A stretch of DNA of 64,000 bases, taken from Burkholderiales bacterium. GTDB lineage: Bacteria > Pseudomonadota > Gammaproteobacteria > Burkholderiales > Burkholderiaceae_C. The position numbers and the translations under genes are program-made. Each line of letters starts with the position of its first letter. The stretch's first letter is position 1. Positions 1 to 8,983 of this stretch are shown piece by piece. The stretch lies in assembly GCA_021414305.1 (NCBI GenBank), contig JAIOOS010000018.1:62001-126000 (forward strand). The letters are read 5' to 3'. The notes below the pieces were generated by a model that was not told the origin of the DNA, made no database searches, and worked only from the letters and a program-made list of their open reading frames with translations.

Positions 1-913
1 CGACCGAGGTCGGCGGCGTCTTGCCGGTGATCGCGTAGTAGACGACCGCGGCGAGCGCGTAGACGTCGGTCCACGGGCCCTGCTTCATGCCCGGCACTTC
101 GGCGTACTGCTCGACCGGCGCGTAGCCGGGCTTGAGGATGACCGTGAGCGCCTGCGTCATGTCGCCGATGACGCGCCGCGCCGCGCCGAAATCGAGCAGC
201 AGCGGCCGGTTGCTGCCCTTGAGCAGGATCACGTTGTCGGGCGCGATGTCGCGGTGGAAGCACTGCTCGGTGTGGATGACGGCCAGCGCCTCGGTCAGCG
301 GCTCCAGCAGGTCGCGCAGCCACGCCTCGTCGGGCGGCGCGCCCATGGCCTTGAGCTCGTCCTTGAGCGTGATGCCTTCGTAGAACGGCATCACCATGTA
401 GGCGGTGCCGTTCGCTTCCCAGAAGCGATAGACCTTGACCAGCGAGGGATGATCGAACTGGGCGAGCAGCCGGGCTTCGTTGACGAAGCTCTTCAGCCCG
501 GCCTCGAAGGTCTCGCGATGCCGCTCCGACTTGACCGACACCTGGGTTCCGCCGACGCGCTGCGCGAGCGACGACGGCATGTATTCCTTGAGCGCGACGC
601 GCCGGCCGAGCGAGTGGTCGTCGGCCAGGTAGACGATGCCGAAGCCGCCTTCGCCGAGCACCTTGACGATCTCGAACTCGCCGAGATAGAAGCCGACCGG
701 CAGCATGTTGCCGCCGTCGTTCGCCGCCGGCCGCGGGGGCGCCGGCGGCGGGCGCGGGCGGATGACGGTCGCATCGCCGTCGGGGTTGTAGGCCTCGGGG
801 GGAGGTGCGATCTCGGTCCGCTGCGGCGCGATCTCGGTTCGCTGCGGCGTCGACGCCGGCTTGGGCGCTTGCGACGGCAGGATGCGGGTCGAATCGTCGT
901 CGTCCGTGCTCAT
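1..913 (-). CDS. ppkA: Serine/threonine protein kinase, T6SS PpkA type (3' end beyond window)
   Basis: Hanks-type kinase that probably phosphorylates T6SS regulators on threonine. About 304 residues are visible. An N-terminal tail of roughly 75 residues is rich in proline and carries T-x-I motifs, including T49 in TVIRP. The kinase fold follows: glycine loop GEGGFG at 87-92, catalytic lysine in VALKEY at K109, HRDIAPDN with the catalytic aspartate at D222, then DFGAAR and the APVEQY activation segment. The reading frame runs off the left edge before the end of the C-lobe, so any membrane anchor or periplasmic sensor domain cannot be seen. The start at 913 lies 4 bp after the tagF stop, so the gene is co-transcribed with the T6SS operon. 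A PP2C phosphatase and an FHA protein lie in the same cluster, which fits the PpkA-PppA-Fha control circuit. The T6SS role is inferred from context; the kinase fold is certain. Confidence 0.93.
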   Translation of the reverse strand, partial: MSTDDDDSTRILPSQAPKPASTPQRTEIAPQRTEIAPPPEAYNPDGDATVIRPRPPPAPPRPAANDGGNMLPVGFYLGEFEIVKVLGEGGFGIVYLADDHSLGRRVALKEYMPSSLAQRVGGTQVSVKSERHRETFEAGLKSFVNEARLLAQFDHPSLVKVYRFWEANGTAYMVMPFYEGITLKDELKAMGAPPDEAWLRDLLEPLTEALAVIHTEQCFHRDIAPDNVILLKGSNRPLLLDFGAARRVIGDMTQALTVILKPGYAPVEQYAEVPGMKQGPWTDVYALAAVVYYAITGKTPPTSV

Positions 914-917
914 CGAC

Positions 918-2255
918 TCACTTCGTTTCTCCGCCTTCGGGCTTGGCCGGCGGCACGCCGAACATGTCGAGGATGTCGGGACCGGTATCGGCTCCGTCGG
1001 CGACGTGGGGCGCGACCGGCGACTCGCCGAAAGGCGCGGCATCGGCCGGCACTTCGAAGAGGCCGAGCGGGTCGTCCTTCGCCGGCAGCGTGGCCGGTCC
1101 GAGATCGCCCGGCACGCTCTCGTCGGCGCTGAACATGGCGAGGATGTCGTCTTCCTTCGGCGCCGCCGGCACTTCGCCTGCCGGCAGCAGGTCGACGGGC
1201 GGGTGATAGACACCGAGAACGTCGTGCTCCGGGATGAGCTCTGCCGGCACGGCGGCGTCGGTTCCGGCCGGACCGCCGCCGACCTGGAACATGGCGAGGA
1301 TGTCGTCGTCGGGCAGGAGTTCGCGCGCCGCCTGCTCGCTGCCGGTGGCGGACGCCGGGCTCTGGAACAGCGAGAGCAGGTCGTCGTTGCCCGTCACGGC
1401 CTGCGCCGGCGAGGCGAACACCGGCACGCCCAGGCCCTGCGGCAGCGTGGCCATCGGGTCCTCGGCGGCGGCGCCCGGGGCATTGCGGGCCGCAGCGCCG
1501 GAGCGCGCGCCGTTGCCGCCGGAAAACATGCGAATGAACTCGTCGACGCTTGGCAGTCCTTCGCTCACCAGCAGTTGCGGCCGGCCGGGGGTGTCGGCGA
1601 TCCACAGCGCCAGGCCGCGCATCGGCGGTCGCGGCGTCGTTGCCGCGACCGGCGCGCTGGCGAACACCGCGGCCAGGTCGGCGCGGCTGGCGACGCCCGC
1701 GATGTCGACGAAGCCGCCCCGCTGCGCCACCGCGGCGGCGACCGCGCGACGCATCGTCGCCAACCTGTCCTCGAACGAGACGCTGTCCTCGTCGCCCGGC
1801 GGCGACAGGTCGGCGAGCGCGTTCTCCAGGTCGTCGATCGTCCAGTCGCCCTGCAGCGCGTCGAGCGCCGCGTCTTCGAGGCGATGCAGCCAGGCGAACA
1901 GGCTGTCGAACTCGGCCGCGAGGTCGGGCACCCGCGACAGCGAGGCGACCAGGGTCAGCGGAAAGTGACGGCCGACGCGGTCGACCGAAGGGACGAGCAC
2001 GCCGGCGAAGGCGAGATCGGAACGGACCCCGCGCATCGTCCCGGGCGAGAGCAGGAAGCGCCACGGCGGCGTGTCGAGATAGGCGTCGAGCCAGCCCTCG
2101 CCGAAGGCGCTGCGCTGCGCCTGCAGCGCCTGGGCGAGCCACAGGTCCCAGGGCTCGATGAAGTCGGCCTCGAGGCGGCGCGACGCGAAGTCGCCGAGGG
2201 TCGGCAGCTTGCCGTACCACCCCGGGATCGTCGCGACGCCGCTGCTGACGTTCAT
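918..2255 (-). CDS. tagF: TagF, T6SS post-translational regulator with long repeated-motif tail
   Basis: 445 aa. The first ~150 residues match the TagF family (WYGKLPTLGDF near the N terminus, then the FIEPWDLWL stretch). Known TagF proteins repress T6SS assembly, acting with or through Fha. The residues after about 205 are unusual: a proline/alanine/acidic tail holding seven short motifs of the form D-x-[I/L/F]-x-x-[M/L/V]-[F/Y], near residues 238, 291, 317, 345, 370, 395 and 427 (for example DDILAMF). This tail roughly doubles the length expected for a plain TagF domain. The gene sits 7 bp after tssM and 4 bp before the kinase gene. Family assignment is firm. The function of the tail is unknown; it may be a multivalent binding region. 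Confidence 0.88.
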   Translation of the reverse strand: MNVSSGVATIPGWYGKLPTLGDFASRRLEADFIEPWDLWLAQALQAQRSAFGEGWLDAYLDTPPWRFLLSPGTMRGVRSDLAFAGVLVPSVDRVGRHFPLTLVASLSRVPDLAAEFDSLFAWLHRLEDAALDALQGDWTIDDLENALADLSPPGDEDSVSFEDRLATMRRAVAAAVAQRGGFVDIAGVASRADLAAVFASAPVAATTPRPPMRGLALWIADTPGRPQLLVSEGLPSVDEFIRMFSGGNGARSGAAARNAPGAAAEDPMATLPQGLGVPVFASPAQAVTGNDDLLSLFQSPASATGSEQAARELLPDDDILAMFQVGGGPAGTDAAVPAELIPEHDVLGVYHPPVDLLPAGEVPAAPKEDDILAMFSADESVPGDLGPATLPAKDDPLGLFEVPADAAPFGESPVAPHVADGADTGPDILDMFGVPPAKPEGGETK

Positions 2256-2262
2256 GTTCCGG

Positions 2263-5200
2263 CTACAGCGAGCCCGGGCACCGGAACTGCTGGATCTCCT
2301 TCAGGCGGAAGGGATTGAAGACGCTGCTCGCCGTGACCTCGAAGCGCGCACGCCGGCCCTCGAGCAGCATCGGCACGACGAAGCGCTCCGGCTGCGCCGT
2401 CGGCTGCACGTCGAAGCGCTCGAACAGGCGGAACAGCGCCCACGGGCCGTCGAAGGCGATCGTGTTCGTTCCCGGCGTGGTCGAGAGCTTGATCTGCGAG
2501 GCGACGCGCGCGCTCGGCCATGTCACCGTCACCGGCGTGGTGTTGCCGGCGAGGAACTTGAAGACCGTGCCGTCGATCTCGAGGTTCATTTCCTTCATGC
2601 CGTCTTCCATCTCGACGGCGCGGATGTCGACCTTGAACGAGGGCGTCTTGCCACCGCTGCGAAAGAACACCTCCTTGATCCGCGCCGCTCGCTGGAAGTC
2701 GACCAGGGCCGCCGCATTGACCGGCTTGGTGCCGTCGCCCGTCGGCTTGAAGCTCCACGGGTTGGTGCCGGTGTCGACCAGCGACGCCAGCTTGGTGGCG
2801 TAGAAGGTGTCGAACGCGCCGCCGGCGCCGAACAGCTGCGAGAAGTCTTCCGGCAGCACGTCGGCCTTCGAGCTGGAGGTGAAGGGATAGCGCCCGGTGA
2901 TCGCCCGGTTGCAGAACTCGCTGATGGGTTTCAGCTCGCTGGTCAGCCCCTCGCGCTCGACCGCGCGCCCCGAGGTGGCGGCGGCGCCGGCGACCTTCTC
3001 GAGGGCCGAGCGCGCCGGCTCGGGCAACTGCCCGGCCGCGGCCTTGACGCGTTCGCCGCCGCCCGACGGAGGCGGCGCCGACTTGCTCTTCTGCGCCGCG
3101 TCGACCGCCGCGAGCTGGACGTAGACCTCATTGAACATCTTCATGATCTCGTCCATCGGCGGCGGCGTGCCGGCCATGAGACGACGGATCGGCTCGAAGT
3201 GATCGTCGACCATCTGCTCCAGCGGCGGACCGGTCGGCGCCGCGTCGGCGCCCGGAATGTTGACCTTGCCGAGAACCGCGGCCATCTCGCGCTTGGCCTG
3301 CTCGGCCTTCTGGTCGACGTTGCCCACCCGGGTACCGCTGGTGGACCCTGCCGCCGGCTTGGGCTCGACCAGCGTCGTCTCCCGCGCCACCCCGCGCAGG
3401 AACGCGGCCAGCGGCGAGTCGACGCCGGAAAGCTGGCGTGCGACCTGCAGGCTCTTCTCGAGGCTGTCGAGCTTGATCACCCGCACGTCGGCGATGTACT
3501 TGTCCCAGACCTTGATGTACTCCTCGAAATAGAGGCGACGTACCCGGTTGGTCAGCTCCGGGTTCGCCTTGCCGAGGGGCAGCGACTTGTTCGCCTCCGA
3601 CTGGCGCAGGCCGAGCACCCAGGTCTCTTCGGAAGCGAGCTGGCGCGTCGCCTTGTCGACCGAGGTCTCGAACGCCTTGCGGTAGCCCTCCTTCGTGAAC
3701 AGGCCCGGAATGCCCTTGGTGAGCGGCTCGCCGCTGGCACGCTCGAACACGTTGAGCGAGGCCGGGCCGGCGGCACCCGCCACGGTGAACGGCGGGATGT
3801 CGGCGCCGATCTGCGCCCGCTTCAGGCGGCTGAAGACGCGGTACTCGAGCGGAAAGGCGACGAGCATGTCGCGAACGCCGGCGACCAGGTTCTTGTCCAT
3901 CGCCACCGCCGGCGGCGGCGCACCGTGGGTGAGCATCGCGTCGAGGTGCTCGTCGAGCGCCTTTCGCTGCTCGGGCGCGAGCGTGCGCTCGAGCGCCACG
4001 TCCCAGTCGACGCCGACGTAAGCCTTGAACGAGTCGGCGTCGAACTTGTCCGGCGTGTAGATCATCAGGTAGTTCTTCAGCGCCTCGTAGGCCTGTTCGA
4101 GGTTGTCCTTGTTGGCCGCGCGCAGTCGTTCCTCGAGGCGGCGCACGACCCGCGGCATCAGCGCATGGTCGAGCAGGTGCTGGTAGCCCACGTCGGCAGC
4201 GGCGTCGAGCTTCCTTCCCTGGTAGAGGCCGAGCGACATCGACCACGGCGGCGCATCGACGTTGAACTCGGCCGGGTACGCGGCCGTGCGAACGGCGGTC
4301 AGCACCGGCGGCACCGGCGTGACGTCGCCCGAGGTGGCGGGCGGGAGCGCGTCGACCGTCTTCTTCAGCTCGGGGAGCTTCGCCTCGATCTCGCTGATGT
4401 AGCTCTTGTTGCGGCTGTAGCTGACCGCCCAGCCGACGATCAGGCCGATGCTGGCGAGAAGGACGAGGGCAAAGCCGGCCACGCGCAAGCGGCCACGGCG
4501 AGCCTCCATCGCCCGGTTCTCGCCGACCAGCCCCTGCTCGTTGAAGACGACGTCCTTGAGCAGCCGGTTGAGGAAGAAGCTCTTGCCGCGCGCGGCCGCC
4601 GGCGGCGGCAGGCGCCGCTCGATGCCGAAGGTGCGCGACAGCGTGCCGAGCACGCGATCGATCGGCGTGCCTTCCTGGGTGCCGCTGGTGAAGTAGACCC
4701 CGCGCAGCAGCGGCCGCTCCTCCATCGTGCCGCCGGCGCTGAACACCTGCTCCAGAAAGCCGCCGAGCAGGCCGCGAAGGCCGGCGAACTGCTGCGGGAA
4801 GTTGAAGATCGCGGCGCGCTTGAGGACCTCGTGCTCTGCATCCATCAAGGGCACGACGCGGTCGCGCAGGCCCTTCTCGAGGGCCGCGAACTCGGAGCCG
4901 AAGTTGACCAGCGGATCATCCGTGCTGGTCGGCGTGTAGGGGAAAGTGAAGCCCCAGACCTGGTTGCGTTCTTCCTTGTTCAGCGCGCCGAAGCTCTCGT
5001 TGAAGCCGGCGATCAGGTCGGCCTTGGTGACGAGCACGTAGACCGGCGCGCGCACGCCGAGCTTCTCGGCCAGCTCCTGCATCCGCGCCCGCAGCTTGGC
5101 GGCGTGGTCCTTGCGCTCCACGGGCGTCTGCTGCAGCAGGTCCTGGATGTTGATGGTGAGCAGCACGCCGTTGATCGGCCGGCGCGGCCGCGACTTGCGC

Positions 5201-5853
5201 AGGAGGGCGAGGAAGCCGTCCCAGGCGCTGGCGTCGACCTCGGAGTTCGACTCCTGCGTCGTGTAGCGGCCGGCGGTATCGATCAGCACCGCCTCGTCGG
5301 TGAACCACCAGTCGCAGTTGCGCGTGCCGCCGACGCCGCGCACGCTCGCACCGCCCATCTTCTCGGCCAGCGGGAAGGTGAGGCCGGCGTTCATCAGCGC
5401 CGTGGTCTTGCCCGAGCCGGGCGCGCCGATGAAGATGTACCAGGGCAGCTGGTAGAGCAGCGCGCCCTTGCCCTTGCCGGGCGCCTTCTTCAGCACGTCG
5501 AGCGCCTGCGAGAAGCGCTCGTTCAAGGTGGCGATCTCCTTGTCGGCGCTGCTCGGCCCCTTGGTCATGCCGTTGACGAGCGCCGCGTTGGCCCGCCGCT
5601 GGTTCCAGACGCCGAAGATCACGCGCAGGATCAGGAGGCCGAAGAGAACGGCGATGACGGTGACGCGGATCCACGTGGGATCGAGCGGGCGGCTCTCGCC
5701 GATGGAGATCAGCGGCCCGACGTACCAGACGAGCGCCGAGATCGCGATGACGCCGAGCAGCGCCAGGAACCACGGATGCACGAGGAAGCGGAAGAACTTG
5801 CCGATGCCGCTGGGCGCGTTGACGCCCGTATTCACGTTCACGGCCGTGCTCAT
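2263..5853 (-). CDS. tssM: TssM (IcmF family) inner-membrane T6SS subunit
   Basis: 1,196 aa, the usual size for TssM/IcmF. It forms the T6SS trans-envelope complex with TssL. Two membrane segments lie near residues 20-45 and 62-85, followed by a cytoplasmic NTPase-like domain with an intact Walker A motif GAPGSGKT (143-150). A third membrane segment lies near 455-480, and a large periplasmic IcmF/DUF1215 region makes up the remainder. The ATG at 5853 overlaps the tssL stop by 4 bp (ATGA), showing translational coupling, and tagF begins 7 bp downstream. In systems with the lipoprotein TssJ, the periplasmic tip of TssM contacts it; no tssJ is visible in this window. Confidence 0.96.
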   Translation of the reverse strand: MSTAVNVNTGVNAPSGIGKFFRFLVHPWFLALLGVIAISALVWYVGPLISIGESRPLDPTWIRVTVIAVLFGLLILRVIFGVWNQRRANAALVNGMTKGPSSADKEIATLNERFSQALDVLKKAPGKGKGALLYQLPWYIFIGAPGSGKTTALMNAGLTFPLAEKMGGASVRGVGGTRNCDWWFTDEAVLIDTAGRYTTQESNSEVDASAWDGFLALLRKSRPRRPINGVLLTINIQDLLQQTPVERKDHAAKLRARMQELAEKLGVRAPVYVLVTKADLIAGFNESFGALNKEERNQVWGFTFPYTPTSTDDPLVNFGSEFAALEKGLRDRVVPLMDAEHEVLKRAAIFNFPQQFAGLRGLLGGFLEQVFSAGGTMEERPLLRGVYFTSGTQEGTPIDRVLGTLSRTFGIERRLPPPAAARGKSFFLNRLLKDVVFNEQGLVGENRAMEARRGRLRVAGFALVLLASIGLIVGWAVSYSRNKSYISEIEAKLPELKKTVDALPPATSGDVTPVPPVLTAVRTAAYPAEFNVDAPPWSMSLGLYQGRKLDAAADVGYQHLLDHALMPRVVRRLEERLRAANKDNLEQAYEALKNYLMIYTPDKFDADSFKAYVGVDWDVALERTLAPEQRKALDEHLDAMLTHGAPPPAVAMDKNLVAGVRDMLVAFPLEYRVFSRLKRAQIGADIPPFTVAGAAGPASLNVFERASGEPLTKGIPGLFTKEGYRKAFETSVDKATRQLASEETWVLGLRQSEANKSLPLGKANPELTNRVRRLYFEEYIKVWDKYIADVRVIKLDSLEKSLQVARQLSGVDSPLAAFLRGVARETTLVEPKPAAGSTSGTRVGNVDQKAEQAKREMAAVLGKVNIPGADAAPTGPPLEQMVDDHFEPIRRLMAGTPPPMDEIMKMFNEVYVQLAAVDAAQKSKSAPPPSGGGERVKAAAGQLPEPARSALEKVAGAAATSGRAVEREGLTSELKPISEFCNRAITGRYPFTSSSKADVLPEDFSQLFGAGGAFDTFYATKLASLVDTGTNPWSFKPTGDGTKPVNAAALVDFQRAARIKEVFFRSGGKTPSFKVDIRAVEMEDGMKEMNLEIDGTVFKFLAGNTTPVTVTWPSARVASQIKLSTTPGTNTIAFDGPWALFRLFERFDVQPTAQPERFVVPMLLEGRRARFEVTASSVFNPFRLKEIQQFRCPGSL

Positions 5854-7235
5854 GCTGCGCTCGCGGGAATGATGAGGGTGATCTCGACGCGGCGATTCTT
5901 CGCCCGGCCCGCGGGCGTCGGGCTCGGATCGACCGGTTCGGCGTCGGCCTTGCCTTCGGCGCGCATGCGCTCGGGCTTGATGCCCGACTCGGTGAGCAAG
6001 GTCTTGACCGCGTTGGCGCGATCTTGCGAGAGATGCCAGTTGGACGGGTAGCGGAGCGTCCGGATCGGCTGGTTATCGGTGTGGCCGGTGATCAGCACGG
6101 TGCCGGGCGTGGCCTTCAGCCCCTCGGCGATCCGCGCCAGCAGCGGCAGCGTGCGATCGGCGATCACCGAGCTGCCGGGCTCGAAGAAGCCGTCACCCTT
6201 GATGACGACGATCGAGCGATCGGAGAGGTCGCGCACCTGCACCAGCCCCTGCTCGATCTCGCCCTTCAGGAAGGTGGCGAGCCGCGGCGTCGGGGCCGGC
6301 GCCGGCGGCGGCGGCGGCGCGGCGGCGGTGACCGGCGGCACCTTGGCGTCGAGGCCCTGCAAGGTCGTGAAGGTGTTGTCGGAAGCGTTGTTCAGCGACC
6401 AGGTCAGGCCGAGATAGACGCCGAGGAGGAGCAGGCCCGCGAGCGACGCCACCACCCACATCGGCAGGCCGTCGCGCAGCCGCGCCACCTTCGCCGGCAC
6501 GCCTTCCCACCGGGGCGAAAGCGTCCTCTCGCCGTCGACCCGATTGCCGCCGCGCAGCATCTGCGAAAGGCGCGTGCGCAGGCTTTCGAGCTGCTGCTTG
6601 CCGTCGTTGAGAACGCGATAGCGGCCCTCGAACCCGAATGCCAGCACCACGTACATGAGCTCGAGCAGGTTGCGATTGGCGGGCACGTTCTCGGCCAGCT
6701 TCGACATCAGCTGGAACACCTTCTCGCCGCCCCAGGTCTCGTTATGGAACAGCACCAGCAGGCTCTGCCCCGACCAGACGCCCGAGCCGCCCCAGGGCGT
6801 GCTCGCCGCCGATTCGTCGATCAGCGTGCAAAGGATGTAGCGCGCGGCGATCACCTGCTCGTTCGGCAGGCCTTCGGCCCGCGCCTGCTGCTCGAACTTG
6901 CGGATGCCGTCGGCCAGCGCGTCTTTCAGCCCCGCCGGATTCGCGTGCTGGACCATGGCGCGGATGCGCGGCGCCGCGCTGAGCAGCGGCGAGGCCGCCG
7001 AGACAAGCGGGTTCAGGCTGGCGCTCATGAGCGCATCGAGCGCGAGCGGCGCCTCCTTGCCGCCGCCGGCGTCCATCCGCGGGGCGCCCCCGGGAGGCGC
7101 GCCCCGGCCCTGTGCCTGTCCCTGCGGGGCTCCGGGAGCGCCAGGGGGCGCGCCGCGACCGGAGCCCGGCTTGATCACCGTGCGGTCCGATTCGAAGGCG
7201 GCGAAGGGATCGTTCTCGCGTCCGGTATCGCTCAT
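5850..7235 (-). CDS. tssL: TssL (DotU family) with C-terminal OmpA peptidoglycan-binding domain
   Basis: 461 aa. An N-terminal tail of about 60 residues is rich in Gly/Pro/Ala and contains DPFAAF (9-14) and TVIKP (T19). The DotU cytoplasmic domain spans about 65-245. One membrane helix lies near 258-280, then a proline-rich linker, then an OmpA-like domain (about 340-458) with the typical TGHTDN motif and a C-terminal NRRVEI. This is an 'extended' TssL that can bind the cell wall itself. In Agrobacterium an N-terminal threonine of TssL is phosphorylated by PpkA and bound by Fha; T19 here is in a comparable place, which is an inference from position and motif. The stop overlaps the tssM start by 4 bp. 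Confidence 0.95.
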   Translation of the reverse strand: MSDTGRENDPFAAFESDRTVIKPGSGRGAPPGAPGAPQGQAQGRGAPPGGAPRMDAGGGKEAPLALDALMSASLNPLVSAASPLLSAAPRIRAMVQHANPAGLKDALADGIRKFEQQARAEGLPNEQVIAARYILCTLIDESAASTPWGGSGVWSGQSLLVLFHNETWGGEKVFQLMSKLAENVPANRNLLELMYVVLAFGFEGRYRVLNDGKQQLESLRTRLSQMLRGGNRVDGERTLSPRWEGVPAKVARLRDGLPMWVVASLAGLLLLGVYLGLTWSLNNASDNTFTTLQGLDAKVPPVTAAAPPPPPAPAPTPRLATFLKGEIEQGLVQVRDLSDRSIVVIKGDGFFEPGSSVIADRTLPLLARIAEGLKATPGTVLITGHTDNQPIRTLRYPSNWHLSQDRANAVKTLLTESGIKPERMRAEGKADAEPVDPSPTPAGRAKNRRVEITLIIPASAA

Positions 7236-7295
7236 GTCGTTTCCTGCATTTCGGTCGCCGAGGTCGAGCGAGAAGCGCTACGCGGGCGCCAATGC

Positions 7296-8633
7296 CTAGG
7301 CGCGGATCGCCCAGAACTCGAGCTCGAGGCCCGGGAATTCGCCGGCGATGTGCATCGCCAGCCCGCCCGACGCCTCGAGCTGCTTCCACAGCTCGTTGTT
7401 GCGCGTGTCGAGCTCGAAGTAGTTGAAGCCGGCGTGATAGGGAATCTGCCGCGGCGCCACCGGCAGCGGCCGCATCGTCACGCCCGGCAGCTGCAGGTTG
7501 ACGAGGTCGCGGATGCGCTCCACCGGACCAATCTTGACCTGCGTCGGAAAGCGCGCGCGCAGGGCCTCGCCCGGAATCTGCGCCGCCACGGCCAGCACGA
7601 ACATGGCGGTGCGCTGCAGTTCCCTGTCGCTGATGATGGCGACGCGGATGCCGAACTTGCGGTCCTGCAGCTCGATCGGAATTGCCGTCTGCTCCATCAC
7701 CATCGAGAGCGACTGGCGCAGGTCGTCCATCACCGCACGGAAACAGCGCTGCAGGTCGTCGTGCAGGTATTCCGGAAACGGCGGCGGGCGGCGCTTGTCG
7801 CGGAAGGTTGCGAGGTCGCCGGCCAGGCTCAGGCAGGCGGCATAGAGCACTTCGGGATGCAGGACCGAGCGTTGCTGCAGCTGCATGAACACCGGCTGCG
7901 AACGATTGACGGCCTCGAGCAGCAGGAAGTCGGCGATCTCGGCGACGCCGCCGCGGCCCGGCTGCGAGAGTCGCGCGGCGAGCGCCTCGCCGCGCTGATG
8001 CAGCAGGCCGCACAGTTCGCGCACGTAGCCGTCGAGGATCGGATGGCCCTGCGCGTGCATCATCGGCGGGATGTACTGGGCGTCGAGCACGAGCTTGTTG
8101 TCGGCCCGCCGTTCGACCACGCGGGCGACGCCGATGGTGGCATAGCCTTCGCCGGCGTCGCGCTCGAGCATGAGGCGAAGGTTCAGCCGGCCGATCTGGA
8201 TCGCGGTGTCGCGATCGACGTTGGTGTTGCTGTCGCCGACCTCGACTTCAGCGACGCTGTAGCGCGGGCCCATCGCGCCGGCCGCCTGTTCGGCGTCCGA
8301 CTCGACGATGCCGGGGCGCTGCAGCACGAGCGCGAGAACGACGCGCTCGTTGCGCGCATCGGCCGGAATGTCGATCGCCGCCGGCGCGGCGTCGTTGCTT
8401 GGAATCGAGAACGCCGTGCCGTCGGGCAGCACGCCCTGGGCCGAGTTGATGCTCAGCTTGCCGAGCGTGAGCGCGGCATCGTCGACGGAGACGGCGGTGA
8501 AGCCCCAGGCGTGGCCGAGGGTTGCGGCGAGACGCTGGCGCAGCTGGTACTCGGTGAAGCGATCGTGCTGCTGGAAGTGCTGGGGTTGCAGGAACATCCC
8601 CTCCGTCCAGACCACCTTGTTGTGCCAGGTCAT
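7296..8633 (-). CDS. tssK: TssK, T6SS baseplate protein
   Basis: 445 aa from the ATG at 8633. The open frame continues upstream to 8711, but the family begins with M-[ST]-W-N/H-x-K/R-V-V-W, and here MTWHNKVVW followed by EGMFLQPQHFQQ is a textbook TssK N terminus, so the shorter start is chosen. No strong Shine-Dalgarno is evident before it. TssK connects the baseplate to the membrane complex, contacting TssL, TssM and TssFG. It is the first gene of the left-hand block tssK-tssL-tssM-tagF-ppkA, 60 bp upstream of tssL. Its promoter should lie in the 350-bp region shared with the divergent OmpA-like gene. Confidence 0.95.
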   Translation of the reverse strand: MTWHNKVVWTEGMFLQPQHFQQHDRFTEYQLRQRLAATLGHAWGFTAVSVDDAALTLGKLSINSAQGVLPDGTAFSIPSNDAAPAAIDIPADARNERVVLALVLQRPGIVESDAEQAAGAMGPRYSVAEVEVGDSNTNVDRDTAIQIGRLNLRLMLERDAGEGYATIGVARVVERRADNKLVLDAQYIPPMMHAQGHPILDGYVRELCGLLHQRGEALAARLSQPGRGGVAEIADFLLLEAVNRSQPVFMQLQQRSVLHPEVLYAACLSLAGDLATFRDKRRPPPFPEYLHDDLQRCFRAVMDDLRQSLSMVMEQTAIPIELQDRKFGIRVAIISDRELQRTAMFVLAVAAQIPGEALRARFPTQVKIGPVERIRDLVNLQLPGVTMRPLPVAPRQIPYHAGFNYFELDTRNNELWKQLEASGGLAMHIAGEFPGLELEFWAIRA

Positions 8634-8983
8634 AGCGATTCGAGTGAACTGTGGCTTCCCTTGCGACTGCACGTCGGCAAAGCCGCGGCCGTTCTCTTTG
8701 TCGTGCAGCACCGATGCGCCTCATCGACCGATAGACCCGGCTGATGGCGGCCTCGCACTTTACTTGAATGCGACGCCGCTCGAAACAGAATCTGTCCCGG
8801 CCGCGCACAAGGCCACGAACCGCGCCGCCGCTCGTCGGCGTCCCTCGTCTTCGGGGGCTTTCTGAACCCGAAATTCGCTATCATCGACGGGCTACGGCAG
8901 CCGTATCGGGATACCCCCTGGCTGCACCGGCATGCGCCGAATCCGGCCGCCGCGCATCCTTACCGGAGTTACGAGGAGTGCAT
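8634..8983. other. 350-bp divergent intergenic region (tssK / OmpA-like gene)
   Basis: No convincing gene is present; short open frames here are upstream extensions of the flanking genes. The region must hold the divergent promoters for tssK (minus) and the OmpA-like gene (plus). On the plus strand TATCAT at 8879-8884 could be a -10 element about 100 bp before the OmpA-like start, but I see no good -35 at the right distance. GAGGAG at 8973-8978 is a good ribosome-binding site for the gene at 8984. A TGGC...TTGC pair near 8650 has the wrong spacing for a sigma-54 promoter. Confidence 0.4.

Noticed and set aside
2158..6051. Plus-strand open frame of 1,297 residues opposite tssM
   Set aside because: Antisense shadow of tssM; no start signal or conserved motif.
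8640..8660. Sigma-54-type promoter (TGGC...TTGC) before tssK/OmpA-like gene
   Set aside because: Spacing between the GG and GC elements is 2 bp too short for the -24/-12 consensus.
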